In this document: positions 1-9,524 of the stretch, in pieces
How positions within the stretch are numbered: the stretch's first letter is position 1
Layout of the letters: each line of letters opens with the position of its first letter
From: Mycobacterium sp. SM1
GTDB lineage: Bacteria; Actinomycetota; Actinomycetes; Mycobacteriales; Mycobacteriaceae
Length of the DNA: 64,000 nt
Assembly: GCF_018361265.1 (NCBI RefSeq)
Contig: NZ_JAFLNH010000002.1
Span: 1-64,000, forward strand
Direction: 5' to 3'
The notes under the pieces: model-generated
What the model was told of the DNA's origin: nothing
Databases searched by the model: none
What the model saw: only the letters and a program-made list of their open reading frames with translations
Position numbers and translations under genes: made by a program

Positions 1-1
1 A

Positions 2-502
2 CACCATCACGCGCACGTCCGCTTCTCCGGCGGCACCGACACCACGCTCACCCTGCCCGCCCCCAAACCCGTTGGAGAGCAACGCAAAACACCCGCCAAC
101 ATCGTCGCCGTCGTTGACGAACTACTCGACGAACACATCAGCGGCGAAGTCGCCGAGATCCTTAACCAGCGTGGTCTGACCACCGGCACCGGGCAGCCCT
201 TCCACCACAAGATCGTGGACAACATCATCCACACCTACCGGCTGCGCAGCCGCCGCCAGCGCCTACGCGCAGCCGGAATGCTCACCCCCACCGAGACGGC
301 CACCCTGCTCGGCATCAGCAGACACACCCTCAAGGCCTGGCACCGCACCGGAATTGTCAGTGGCCTGCGCTATAACGACAAAGGCGAAACGCTCTACCAC
401 CCACCCGACCCCGACAACCCACCGCAACGACCCAAAATCGGAAGACGACCAAAACGCGCTGGCCAACCCGAACAAGAAACTCCCCACGCATCAACCCAAT
501 GA
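2..502 (+). CDS. Large serine recombinase, C-terminal part (cut by window start)
   Basis: The open frame enters from the left edge and ends at a TGA at 500-502, so only the last 166 residues are present. The first residues (HVRFSGGTDTTLTL) resemble the beta-strand end of the zinc-binding recombinase domain in large serine recombinases. A helix-turn-helix-like tail follows (LTPTETATLLGISRHTLKAW) and then a short segment reading YNDKGETLYHPP, a tail common in actinobacterial recombinases. The catalytic resolvase domain would lie outside the window, so activity cannot be judged. The truncated IS21 gene on the other strand begins within a few bases of this stop, so this locus is a mobile-element junction. 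Assignment rests on these C-terminal motifs alone. Confidence 0.6.
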   Translation, partial: HHHAHVRFSGGTDTTLTLPAPKPVGEQRKTPANIVAVVDELLDEHISGEVAEILNQRGLTTGTGQPFHHKIVDNIIHTYRLRSRRQRLRAAGMLTPTETATLLGISRHTLKAWHRTGIVSGLRYNDKGETLYHPPDPDNPPQRPKIGRRPKRAGQPEQETPHASTQ

Positions 503-1312
503 GGTGCAATATGCAACCCGAGTCTTGTCCTTGGGTTTGAACGCTCTCTCCGGGTCGATCAAGCAGTCATAGTCGGCGGCGAGCTCGGCGTAGGCGCGAT
601 TGATTTTGGGGTCATACAGGTCGGGCTTGTCCACCCCGGTCTTCAGGGTGTCACACACCAGCCGGGCCGGGACACCATCGAAGAATTCAAATGCCTCGAC
701 ATGGCAAGCACACCAGGTAGTTTGGTCCATGCGGATCACGGGTCGCACGAACAGGTGCCGCGAGCACGCCAACACCATCACGAACGCCCACACCGCGACC
801 CGCTTGGCTGTCGCCGGGTTCAGCCACATCCCCAGCTTGCCGTAGTCGATCTGCGCCTCACTGCCCGGTGGCACTTCACCACGCGGCACGGTTACCCGCG
901 CCCGGGCCACCTCCTCAGCGAACTGCGTCGCCACCCAACGCCGTACCGATGACTCCGACGCTTCGACCCCGTGGTCATCCCGCAGCCGCTGCGCGATCGT
1001 CGCGACCGTGACATCGGCGTCCAACCAAGCCTTGATCCGGTCGCGATGCGGCTCGATAAGCGGCCACGCCGACGCCCGTGCACCCCGATCATCCAGTCCG
1101 GGAAACCACTCCGCGATCCGCTGAGCCCACTGCCCGGCGGTCAATGGTTCGCCGCCAGGATCGATGCCCTCGGCGATTGCCGGGGCAAGATACTTGCGGA
1201 TCGTCTTGCGATCCATCCCCAGCGACTGCCACAACTGCACCTGTGAGCGGCCAGCTTGCCAATGCGTGTACAACTCGATCAGATCGAACATCTCGATATC
1301 TCTCCTCGCCAT
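491..1312 (-). pseudogene. istA: IS21-family transposase IstA, 3'-truncated
   Basis: The 273-residue frame starts with an IstA-type helix-turn-helix (MFDLIELYTHWQAGRS, then MDRKTIRKYL) and continues into the DDE integrase core (PGSEAQIDYGKL with its Asp, VMVLACSRHLFV, EAFEFFDGVPARLVCDTLKTGV). Family members run to about 400-500 residues. Here the recognisable sequence stops near position 513, just after the segment LIDPERAFKPKDK, and is replaced by a short unrelated tail. The partner ATPase gene istB is absent. The upstream terminal repeats at 1392-1478 are still present, so this is the left half of an IS21 element whose right half was lost at the junction with the serine recombinase gene. 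Confidence 0.8.
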
Positions 1313-1391
1313 CAGCGCCCTTCCGTCCGCCGTTCTCCGACGACTTCAGAGCGAACTTGTGTGCGAGGCCCACACCCGGTAGACACGCCGC

Positions 1392-1478
1392 CCAGGGTGG
1401 GGAATTACCTGACAGCCAGGGTGGGGAATTCCGTGACGGACAACCCCTCAAACCTGGGGAATTGCGTGACCGCTGACA
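1392..1478 (-). repeat. IS21 left end with three transposase-binding direct repeats
   Basis: Three spaced copies of a motif built around TGGGGAATT occur at 1392-1410, 1416-1436 and 1452-1470, the last two continuing into CGTGAC. Read on the minus strand the region begins with TGTCAGCGGTCACGCAATTC at 1478. Multiple subterminal repeats beginning with TG are typical of IS21-family ends. They sit 80 bp upstream of the istA start and mark the outer left boundary of that element. Confidence 0.7.
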
Positions 1479-1509
1479 GCCGAGAAAGCCGGCCTGCACT
1501 TGTCGGGCG

Positions 1510-1640
1510 GCGTCGGTGTCAGCGCTGCTGGCCAAACAACCCGCCCAGCTCAAGCTCGAAACACTCGCCGCGCTGTTCACAGCGCTGGAATGCGCCCCAA
1601 CGATCTGCTCGACATCGACACCACCCCCGTGGCTGCGCCA
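1510..1640 (+). pseudogene. Xre-type DNA-binding protein, C-terminal remnant with frameshift
   Basis: The frame starting at 1516 reads LKLETLAALFTALECAP and the neighbouring frame then reads NDLLDIDTTP. Joined by a single frameshift near 1593, these give the usual end of a Cro/C1-type helix-turn-helix protein, whose last helix reads like LDTLAALCEVFDCTPADLI. The N-terminal helices were removed by the adjacent IS21 end. Such small regulators often sit beside tyrosine integrases in mycobacterial mobile elements, and an integrase remnant follows directly. This is a weak, motif-level call. Confidence 0.4.
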
Positions 1641-1734
1641 TGTCCGCCGCCAGCTGTGGCCGCCCGAGCAACGGCACAAGCGCGGCCGGGGCGGTCCATG
1701 CCGCCGTTGTGGCTCGCCCGCGCGGTGTCGTGGT

Positions 1735-2520
1735 CTGCGTGACGTGCGGGCAGCAGCGTCCAAATCAGGCACGTGGCCAGTGCTCGCACTGCTACCATAA
1801 TGATCCAGCGCTGGTGCACCGCTACCCGAAAAGCTTGCTACGCAACTGGATCCCGAACCGCGGTGGTGGAGAGGATTCGGCGTATTTTTCGCCGAGCGGA
1901 CGGCGGCGACCCGTGCGGTCTCCATGCTGCACCCGCTCGCCACGGTCCTCGCCCGCATCCCCGGTGCTGACCCGACTGCGGTTCTAGAAGAAGCCCGAAA
2001 ACCCGGCCCTGCCGTCGGCGAGCTGGCGCCGGCGCTGGAAGCCTATTTCGTCGAATCCAGGCTGGCGCCGGCCCTTGACATCACGACCCAGGCCGCGGCA
2101 GATCGGCGCGTACGTCGCATCAGCGGGGTCCCCGACCGATTTCGACCCCTGCCAGCAGTATTCGACACCCATCAGCTGCGGTCACGCGAGCGCGCCCGAC
2201 GAGCCGGAACCAAGCCCCCGGTCCGACCGCACCATCGAGATCAACCTCACCACTGTCCGTGATCTGGCCCGCTACCTGATCGCCCACCGGACCGGGGTCG
2301 CCGATTGGCCCCCGGTCGGCACCGGCGACATCGAAGCCTTCCTCGCCACCATCACCAACTCGAGTAACCGGGCGCGCCACCTGCATACGCCGCAGGGCTT
2401 CTTCCGGTTCGCCCAACAGCACCGAGACATCCTTGCCGACCCAAGCCGCCGCCTCAAAGCCAAGAGGGCTCAAAACTGGTTCGGTGGGCAGCCATCGAGG
2501 CCACACAGCGTCATCAGACA
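1735..2520 (+). pseudogene. Decayed tyrosine integrase with N-terminal zinc ribbon
   Basis: Pieces of one integrase can be followed through at least two frame changes. A zinc-ribbon-like start (CVTCGQQRPNQARGQCSHCY) lies at about 1736-1795. A middle part begins SMLHPLATVLARI near 1920. A SAM-like core-binding domain follows at about 2240-2460 (LTTVRDLARYLIAHRTGVADW, then the segment around FFRFAQQHRDILADPSRRL). The catalytic R-H-R-H-Y domain is missing. The order zinc ribbon, then core-binding domain, resembles the second recombinase of Tn554-like trios. It is truncated downstream by an IS110 fragment. Decay is clear, but the exact frameshift positions are not. Confidence 0.55.
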
Positions 2521-2539
2521 ACACGCAAGATCTCAGCCG

Positions 2540-2665
2540 ACAAGGACCGCACGAAGTCCGCCGCGGCAAGAACATCGCCAGGGTCGCCGCGCCACGCAAA
2601 CTGCTCACAGCGGTCTACTACGGGCTGTGCGACAGGCACATCCTCGCGCTTGACCAGGGCGGCGT
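2540..2665 (+). pseudogene. IS110-family transposase, C-terminal fragment
   Basis: The frame reads KNIARVAAPRKLLTAVYYGL and ends near HILALDQ. This is the characteristic last 40 residues of IS110/IS116/IS902 transposases, whose end typically reads RKLLTLVYYGLRDGHIR. Nothing of the N-terminal DEDD domain is present. It is a solo scrap between the decayed integrase and an IS3 end, on the opposite strand to the IS110 copy at 7671-8609. Confidence 0.55.
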
Positions 2666-2773
2666 GAGCAACTCCGGACACAACACGCGCGATCGTTCTC
2701 ATGTCTGATTCCCAATCGGCGTGGTCGCCCCTTGATTGACCCCGCGTGTCAACACCGCACCGCTCCATGGGCT

Positions 2774-2871
2774 TGACCCGTTTGGTGGACACACGGTCAG
2801 GCGGCTTGTGCCGTCTGAGTGAGTCGGTTCTCGAACTCGACGGGGCAAATCATACCCAGGGATGAATGGCG
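2774..2871 (-). mobile_element. IS3-family end fragment, near-identical to 8610-8708
   Basis: About 97 bases starting with the terminal sequence TGACCCGTTTGGTGGACAC match the end of the IS3-family element at 8610 with only a few differences. On the minus strand it encodes the last residues of the same OrfB (ending in PVEFENRLTQ and a short tail). Only this tip remains, so it is the scar of another copy, or of recombination between copies. Confidence 0.7.
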
Positions 2872-2987
2872 GTGCTTCTCTCGGGGTCGCGGCCTGAGCT
2901 GCTGTAGTGCCCCTGCGTTTCCGCAGTTCACGCGGCTGGCTGGTGAAGCATATGGTGCGCAACAGGTGTGGTGCAAGCACTCGTGTG

Positions 2988-3536
2988 TCAGCCGGTCGGC
3001 TGGGAGATGTTGAGCTGGGCCATGAGTTCGCGGTTGGCGGCGCGGGCGGCGGCGAGGTCTTGGTCGCGTTCTTCGAGTTGCAGCCGTAGCTCGACGATTT
3101 GTTGTTCGAGTGTGACGATGCGTTGCTGAAGTTGGTCGATGTCGGTGGGGGCACCGAGTCCGCTTGCGCGCTAGGCTTTTTCGCCGAGCAGCTCAGATAA
3201 GCGGGTTTCGAGTTGTTGGGTGCGTGCGGCCATGCGGGTGCAGCGTTGCTGGGCGGCGAGCAGGTCAGCTTGCAGTGAGGCGCGAGTGACCGGCGGGCCG
3301 ATCTCGGGTTTGTCTGGTGGCTGGGTTTCGGCGGTGTGAATGCGTTCGAGCAGGTCGCGGTGGCGGTAGAGGAAGGTGCGGTCGACTCCGGCGCTGCGAG
3401 CGATGCCGCTGGCGCTGAGCTCGGCGCCGTCTTTGATGGCGGTGTCGAGCGCGGAAAGGACGCGCTGGCGGCGTCTGGTGGAGTCGGCTCGACGTCCGTC
3501 GATCATCGCGTCGACGGCAGGGGTGGTGGTGGTCAT
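2988..3536 (-). pseudogene. DUF6262 protein (TnpC-like partner of the recombinases), amber-interrupted
   Basis: The open part (3171-3536, 121 residues) has a helix-turn-helix (LSASGIARSAGVDRTFLYRH) followed by a coiled coil. It stops at TAG (3171-3173) after LSELLGEK-A. The same frame continues for another 60 codons as RASGLGAPTDIDQLQQRIV and a long heptad coiled coil, ending at 2988. That continuation is what DUF6262 proteins normally have. One nonsense change, plausibly Trp TGG to TAG, therefore truncates a protein of about 182 residues. The start overlaps the upstream recombinase stop by 4 bp. In Tn554 the small third gene tnpC assists transposition; that role here is inferred from position. 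Confidence 0.6.
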
Positions 3537-6021
3537 GGGGTCCTCTGCGGGCGCAGGTCGGGCAGGGGTTGGCGAGTGCGGGGTATGCCGAGCATGACGC
3601 TGCGGTGTCGGCGCACCACAGTGATGGCTCGTTGAGGTTGTTGTCGCTGTTCGGGTTCTAGTTCTTCGAGCCCGCTGCCGATCTGGTCGATCAGGCGACG
3701 GATGCGGCGGATCTCCTCCCCCGACGGCATCGCCTCGGCGCGTGCCCAGTCATCGAGTTCGGTGGTGGCGAGCAGGCGTTCTCGGGTGCGCAGCAGGTCG
3801 TCGAGGTAGGCATGCGGATCGGGCAGGTAGGAGACGTCGGTGCGGAAGTGGTCGCAGCCAGCGCAGCGGAACCGAAACGGGCAGGCACCGCCGCCGGCCT
3901 TGAGGTTGGACGGTTCGGCGCAGACACCGAACGGGACGGCGACCTCGCCGACGGCGCGGCGGGCGTGCTCGGAGTCCAATAATGCTTGGGCTTGCCGCCA
4001 GGCGCGGTTGCCGTGCCGGTCGAACTGCATCGCGGTGACACGGTCGACGGCCTCACGGCGGCGGGCTTCGCCGACTCGGTAATAGCCGCTGGTGGTTTCG
4101 AGTTTGCGCTGCGACAGCAGCTCTCGCAGCACCTCGACGGGAACACCGGCGTCGGCGTGGCGTTGGGCGTAGCTGTGCCGGTAGGCGTAGAGCACGACCT
4201 TGGCTTTGTCGTATTCGACGCCGTCGGCGGTGTGCAGCACCGGCATGCGGTCGACCCAGGTGCGGTGGGCGAATGCGAGGCTGAAGGCGGTGATTGCGCG
4301 GCGCCCGCCGGGGTTGCGCCGGTCGGTGGGCAGCAGCTTGAGCTCGCCGATCGAAGTGTGCGGGTAGCGTGCCCGGACCCGTTGCTGCTGGGCGAGGATC
4401 ACCTCAGCGGTCTGCTCGCCGATCGGCAGGCGCCGTGCGGGACGATTGGCCTTGTGGTTGTCATAGATCAGCACGGGCTGCCCGTCGTCGTCTCGGGTCA
4501 GGCAGTCGAAGTCCAGCTCGCAGATCTCTTCGGGACGGCGGCCGGTGTCGATGGCCAACTCCACCGCGGTGCGCGTCTCTGGTGACGTCATTTCAGCCGG
4601 GTGGCTGCGCAGTTGCCGCATGATTTCCTGCGGCAGGTCCCGGTTGGGTTCTGCCGGTTCGGGTTCGGCGGGCACGTCGGCCTGCCCAATCGCGAAGTCC
4701 TCGCCCAGTCCGGCGGCGATGCCGCCGGGGCGGGTCAGCCCCATCGCGCGGATGCGGGTGAGCACGCCACGAACCTCGCGGCAGGCTCGGATCCGGGCAT
4801 CACCGCTATTTGGCCGACCGATTCGAGGTAGGCCAGCCGGTGCAGGAACGCCTCCATGTCGGCTCGTCCCAACGCCGCCGGGTGATCGCCGCGGTCATCG
4901 CGCATGCGCAGCGACTCCGACAACCGTGTCAGGCAGCCGATATGGTGACGCGCCGCCAGGCCCGCGCTGGCGCGCCGCCCCGGCCGGACACGCCGTTTGG
5001 GCAGGTCGTCGGCGGCCCACCGTTTGGCCGTTTCCCGCAGCCAGGTCTAGCTGATACCGGTCAACGACACCGTACCGTGATGCCCAAACACCGTCAGATC
5101 CCACTCGTCTTGGGCGACTTCGGTTTCCGGGCTCGACAGGGCGCGGCGGGCATGACCGATCAGGCAGTTGGCCAGCCCGGTGAACTCCAGATCACGCTCA
5201 TCGCCGGGGATGTAGTCGGCCAGCGAGCCCACCTGCCGCCTCCGGGCGTCGTTGCAGAACGCCCGCAGCACGGCATCATCGGTTTTGACCGCGTTGATCC
5301 GGCAGCGCTGCTGCAAGCCCACCAGCAATTCGGCGACGACCAGCGGCGGCAGACCGCGCAGACTGACCTCACCGCCGCGACCGATCGCCGGCTCGGCGAC
5401 TCGCCAGCGGATTTCATCCAGCTGTGGGTCGCGTGCGCGGGCGGTGCGCAGCCGTTGGTGGCGCGCGTCGCAGTAGAGCCCGTCGGGGTTGCGGCGCTGG
5501 CGGGTGCAGGCGGCCACCACGCACGGACCGCACGGCGCAAGGGGGCGGGTTTGCCGGTGGGCAAGAAACTCGTCGATATCGGCAACCAGCAAGGCGCGCA
5601 ACTGTTCTGCATGTGTGCGGCACAACCCCGAGCTTGCTTATTCCCACTCGCGGCCACAACCGTCCACGACACAGCCATGCGGTCCGCGCCCCGATCGTGG
5701 GCGATCGCGCGGTGGAAGCGAGGCGATCTCATCCTCACCGAGCCCGTGTTCGGCGAGCCTACGGCGGCACGAGGCGCAGATCCGCGACGCAGCCTGCGCC
5801 GTTGTCGAACAGTCCGCCGCGCGGCAGACGGGCCGGCCCAGCAGTGGATGCTCCGGGGCAAACGACAGCACCCGCCGCGCCGGGTCCCATCCGGCCTCGG
5901 TGAGAAACGCGGGGTCGATCACCGTGGCGATCGCTGCAGTGTGCCGATCGATCCCCGGGTCGGCGAACACGTGCGCTCCGCCGGCGACGACCGCCCCCGC
6001 CTGCACCGCCTCGGCGCTCAC
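3533..6021 (-). pseudogene. Large tyrosine recombinase (Tn554 TnpB-like), two stops and one frameshift
   Basis: One original gene of about 830 codons is now four pieces. The first (5638-6021) carries a cysteine-rich segment and ends at TAA 5638-5640. The frame continues in register to TAG 5047-5049, between SLTGIS and TWLRETAKRW, which suggests Gln CAG to TAG. It then runs through a region with MEAFLHRLAYLESVGQI to a one-base loss near 4810. The last piece (3533-4765) holds the catalytic domain: Arg in TGRRPEEICELD, the Y-RHSYAQRHAD box, and a Tyr in SGYYRVGEA. A cysteine cluster follows (CPFRFRCAGCDHF). It overlaps the upstream recombinase by 4 bp (ATGA), as in an intact trio. The gene is clearly dead in this copy. 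Confidence 0.7.
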
Positions 6022-7190
6022 CGGTTCATCCCGGCCAGTCCGCGGGGACTGGGGACCCGGTCGACGGCCTCACGCAGTCGGGCCGGGTCGGGATGCAGGT
6101 AGACCTGCGACGAACTCATCGACACATGCCCCATCAGGGTGGCGATCTCATCGAGGGCGGCACCGGCGTCGGCAAGGTTGCTGCCGAACGCGTGCCGCAG
6201 CCGATGCGGCGTCACATGCTCGATCCCGGCCCGCCGCGCACACGCGGCGATCAGCTCGTTGATCGCATCTGGGCGCATCGGAGCACCGATCGGCTCGCGA
6301 AACAGGTTGACCAACAAGAAATCCGACTCAGCCGCCCGCAGCACCGCAAACCGCTCAAACTCGTAGACGTCGAACACCTGCACCAGCAGAAAATCCAGCG
6401 GCACCACCCGCTGGCGACGGGATTTGGCCCACGCCCCGTTCGGATTCTCCCGGCGCACCACATGCAGGTGCGCCCGCGGGATCTCACAGCCCAGCAGACG
6501 CGCGTCGGCCAGCAGGTGAACATCCCAGCGCCGCAGGCCACACAACTCCCCGCGGCGCAGCCCGGCCCTGGCCATCAACAACACGATCAGCCGGTCCCGC
6601 GCCGACCGGCAGGCCCGCAGCAACGCCACGATCTCGGCGTCGCTGGCCCGGTCCACCATCGCCTCCGGCTCATGCAACCGATGCCGCGCCCGCATCCGCC
6701 AGGTCATCCGATGTTCCTCACCGCGAGCCTGCGCGGGCAGGTCACGCTCGTCGGCCAGCTCATAAATCAGCGGCATCAGCTCGCCCGGCGCCTGCCCCGA
6801 TGTCACCGCGTGGGCGACGAACCCCCGCACCGCGGTCAGCACACCGTTGATCCGCCGCGCCCCACGCGCCGGTTCCGTGCCCGGACCGGCCAGCACCTGC
6901 CCACCCACCACAACATCAGCGCCGCTGGCCTGCGGCCCCGCGTGACGCAGCCAGGTGATGAACAACCCCAGCGCCGCCCCCCCGTCATGCCAGTGCCGGC
7001 CGGTGCGAACACACCAACGCAGGAACAACGCGAGGCCACCCGCATACGACCTAGTCGTCAACTCCGAGCCGTCACGACCGAATCGGACATGGCGCAAGAA
7101 TGCGTCCGCCTCGTCGAGCGCCGCCAGATCCTCATCGAGCACCGCCCAGTACCTCACCCCAGACGGCAACCTCACCAAAAACGCCCGCAT
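6018..7190 (-). CDS. Tyrosine recombinase (Tn554 TnpA-like), first of a trio
   Basis: This is a site-specific recombinase that would cut and rejoin DNA at the ends of the mobile element through a tyrosine nucleophile. The catalytic set is visible: Arg in ARAGLRRGELCGL, His-x-x-Arg in PHRLRHAFGSNLAD, His in LMGHVSMSSSQ and Tyr in VYLHPDPARL. The open frame extends upstream to 7367, but the conserved part begins near MRAFLVRLPSGVRYW, so the start at 7190 (390 residues) is preferred; this is close to the 361 residues of Tn554 TnpA. The stop overlaps the start of the TnpB-like gene by 4 bp. It is the only member of the trio with no visible disruption. Confidence 0.75.
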   Translation of the reverse strand: MRAFLVRLPSGVRYWAVLDEDLAALDEADAFLRHVRFGRDGSELTTRSYAGGLALFLRWCVRTGRHWHDGGAALGLFITWLRHAGPQASGADVVVGGQVLAGPGTEPARGARRINGVLTAVRGFVAHAVTSGQAPGELMPLIYELADERDLPAQARGEEHRMTWRMRARHRLHEPEAMVDRASDAEIVALLRACRSARDRLIVLLMARAGLRRGELCGLRRWDVHLLADARLLGCEIPRAHLHVVRRENPNGAWAKSRRQRVVPLDFLLVQVFDVYEFERFAVLRAAESDFLLVNLFREPIGAPMRPDAINELIAACARRAGIEHVTPHRLRHAFGSNLADAGAALDEIATLMGHVSMSSSQVYLHPDPARLREAVDRVPSPRGLAGMNR

Positions 7191-7670
7191 CCCGATCTCC
7201 TTATCTGTGATGCGGACCCCGGTAAAGGGGTGGATCCGGGTTGTTTTGTTGAATGGCCTCGTTCTAGGCGATGCTTTTATGCGGTGGATCGCAGTCGGGG
7301 TCAAGGTGGAGCGCCCGCAGCGCAGCGAGGACGAACGACCTTGAGGCCGACGAGAAGCCAGCCGCATACTCGGTCAGCGAGGAACGAGTCGAAATCGTTG
7401 TGGTTCAAGCCATCTGGTGCCTCCGGTGAGGAAAAGTGGTGCGCGAGACGCGTCGGGCGTGCCGGCGCCCAGCCTTATCTGGGTCCACGGACAATGGTCC
7501 GGCGACATGATGATCGATGGGGTGCCCGACACGGTGCGGGCCGCCGAAGAAAGTGCGGCCGCTCATTCTCCCCAGGAGGTCCGCCCAGCAAGGGGCGGCG
7601 GCAGGAGACACTCGGGAGCCAGCCGCAAGCATCAGTGGATTTATGGGCAGGGCACGCACGCAACGCATGG
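7191..7670. other. Non-coding stretch between recombinase trio and IS110 copy
   Basis: No convincing gene is seen. The plus-strand frame crossing this stretch is an antisense shadow of the recombinase gene. The part next to the IS110 stop codon (about 7440-7670) is probably the non-coding flank of that element; in IS110-family elements one such flank encodes the bridge RNA. No structure could be assigned by eye. Confidence 0.4.
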
Positions 7671-8609
7671 TTAGGCGGCCACCTCCTTGGGTTCGGCGAC
7701 TGGTGGCGTCAGCGCTGCATCGCCGAGGTCACGCAGGCTGTGATAGCAGCGACGCAGCAGCTTGCGTTCCACCGCCAGGGTCGGGTCCTTGCCGTTGCCG
7801 CGGGGGCGGGCGGCGATTTGGTGGTAGTAGGCGTAATCCGGGGAACTGCGCCGGGCAGCGCACTTGGCCGCTTCAAACGCCGCCCAGCGCAGCTCGGATG
7901 AGCCCTGCCGCGACAGATGCCCCGGCAAGCATTTGCCGTCGGTCGAGTAGACGGTCACATCCAGGCCGGCGAAGCGCACCAGCTGATCGGAGCTAGAAAA
8001 CCGGCGCGCATCGCCGATCTCAGCCCACATGATCACCGCGCACAACCAGCCAATGCCGTATGGCGTTGCAAAGCTTGACAGCCCGGCTGGCGGCGGGCGA
8101 AGTTGATCAATTGTGCTCGCAGCGGCTAGATCTCGCCGGTCAGCTCATCAATGTGCCGCAGCGCGGTATCGACGTACTGGCGTCCAGCCGCCGACAACTC
8201 GGCACCCGCGAGCGCCTCACGGCCCGCCGCCGACAGCAGCGCTCTAATCGGTGGGCAGCCTTGATGAAACAGTTGGGCATGAATACGCTGCTGCCAGGCC
8301 CGCCGCTCGTCCATCAGCGTGCAGTACAACCGACCCAGGTTGCGGGTCTCCAAAACGTGCACCGGCGGGATCCACGACTCGGGGAACCGGCCCTGCAACA
8401 GCAAGGTGCGCAGCAGCCGCGCATCCGCGCGATCAGTCTTGGCGCGCTTCTTGCGGCCCCGTAGCGCCGCGGTCTCGGCCGGATCGCCCAAATGCGCCAC
8501 CACCCCCGCCGCGACCAACTCCTCGACTACATACCGCCACCCCGTGCAACCCTCCAGCGCGAATTCCGCGTTGCCGTCGGGACAGTGCTCGGCCAACCAG
8601 GCTTGGGCT
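7671..8609 (-). pseudogene. IS110-family transposase, truncated and disrupted
   Basis: The N-terminal piece (8126-8609) includes CTGWRYVVEELVAAGVVAHL and KKRAKTDRADARLLRTLL, typical of the DEDD region of IS110 transposases. It stops at TAG 8126-8128 right after DELTGEI. The same frame continues as PLRAQLINFARRQPGCQAL before a one-base shift near 8052. It resumes as YGIGWLCAVIMWAEIGDARR and then FAGLDVTVYSTDGKCLPGHL in the C-terminal transposase_20 domain (to 7671). The first catalytic Asp is absent because the IS3 element at 8610 cuts off the 5' end. One nonsense codon, one frameshift and a missing N-terminus make this copy inactive. Confidence 0.75.
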
Positions 8610-8633
8610 TGATCCCGTTTGGTGGACACACGG

Positions 8634-9513
8634 TCAGGTGGCTTGTGCCGTCTGAGTGAGTCGGTTCTCGAACTCGACGGGGCAAATCATACCCAGGGAT
8701 GAATGGCGCCTGCGTCGGTTGTAGACGCGCTCGATCCAATCGCCGACGGCGAGTTTGGCGGCGGCTTTGGTTCGCCACACGTAGCGGTCGTAGAACTCGA
8801 CTTTCAGTGTCGCCCAGAATGATTCCTGCTGGGCGTTGTCCCAACACACCGCGGTGCGGCCAACCGAGCGGGCCAGGTTGTGCTCGCGGGCGAACCGCGC
8901 GAGCTGCGCTGAGGTGTACTGGCAGCCGCGATCAGCGTGCACCACGACCTGCTGGGGCGGGCTCGCCGCGCATCGCCACGGCCATCTCCAAAGCGCCCTG
9001 GACCAGATCGGTGTGCAGGCAATCGTCGCTGCCCCAGCCGATCACCTTTCGTGAGCAGCCATCGCGCACGGCACACAAATACAGCCAGCCCTCACCCGTG
9101 CCCAAATAGGTGATGTCGCTGGTCCACACCCGGTTGAGTATCGCGGTGTCGAAACGGCGTTTGAGCGGGTCTTTGGGCACCGCGGCAGCCAGGTCAACCA
9201 CCGTGGTCGCCGGCGCGAGCCGGCGGGGGCTGATCCCGGCCAAACCCCGCCGGCGCAGCGAGGCCGCCACCGTTTTCCGTGACACCGTCTCACCGTCGTC
9301 GCCTAGATCGGCCAGGATGCGTGGGGCGCCGTACACACCGTCAGAGGCCGCGTGAAACGTCGCGACCTTGGCGTCCAGCTCGGCGCGGCGCTGCTGCGCC
9401 GGGGTCGGCCCACTATCACGGGATGTGCGCCACTTGTAGTACCCCGAGCGCGACACCTCCAGCAGCTCGCGCATCCGCTTAACCGGGTCGGTGGCCTGCT
9501 GCGCCTCGATCAC
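8634..9513 (-). pseudogene. IS3-family OrfB transposase, frameshifted in the DDE core
   Basis: The first frame (8932-9513) gives the OrfB start, including MRELLEVSRSGYYKW, and the DDE segment VWTSDITYLGTGEGWLYLCA. It leaves register near 8955 after AVAMRGEP, where an extra G lies in a G-rich run. The second frame (8634-8945) continues with VVVHADRGCQYTSAQLARF, then CWDNAQQESFWATLK and the C-terminal NRRRRHSSLG. Both conserved Asp and the Glu can be seen, but in two frames. The shift lies inside the catalytic core, not at the orfA/orfB junction where IS3 elements use programmed frameshifting, so it is most likely a disabling mutation. Confidence 0.75.
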
Positions 9514-9524
9514 CCGGTAGGCTG

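Noticed and set aside
3171..5640. Stop-codon recoding as an explanation for in-frame TAG/TAA in the recombinase genes
   Set aside because: A frameshift is also present in the same gene, both TAG and TAA occur, and other genes in the window end normally at TAG and TAA; simple decay is more likely.
4810..6102. Plus-strand frame of 430 codons
   Set aside because: It is antisense to the TnpB-like recombinase, whose family motifs are visible on the minus strand.
6093..7901. Plus-strand frame of 602 codons
   Set aside because: It is the shadow of the intact tyrosine recombinase and the non-coding flank; its translation is low-complexity Arg/His/Pro.
8940..8970. Programmed frameshift in the first IS3 element
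   Set aside because: It lies within the catalytic core of OrfB rather than at the orfA/orfB junction used by IS3 elements.
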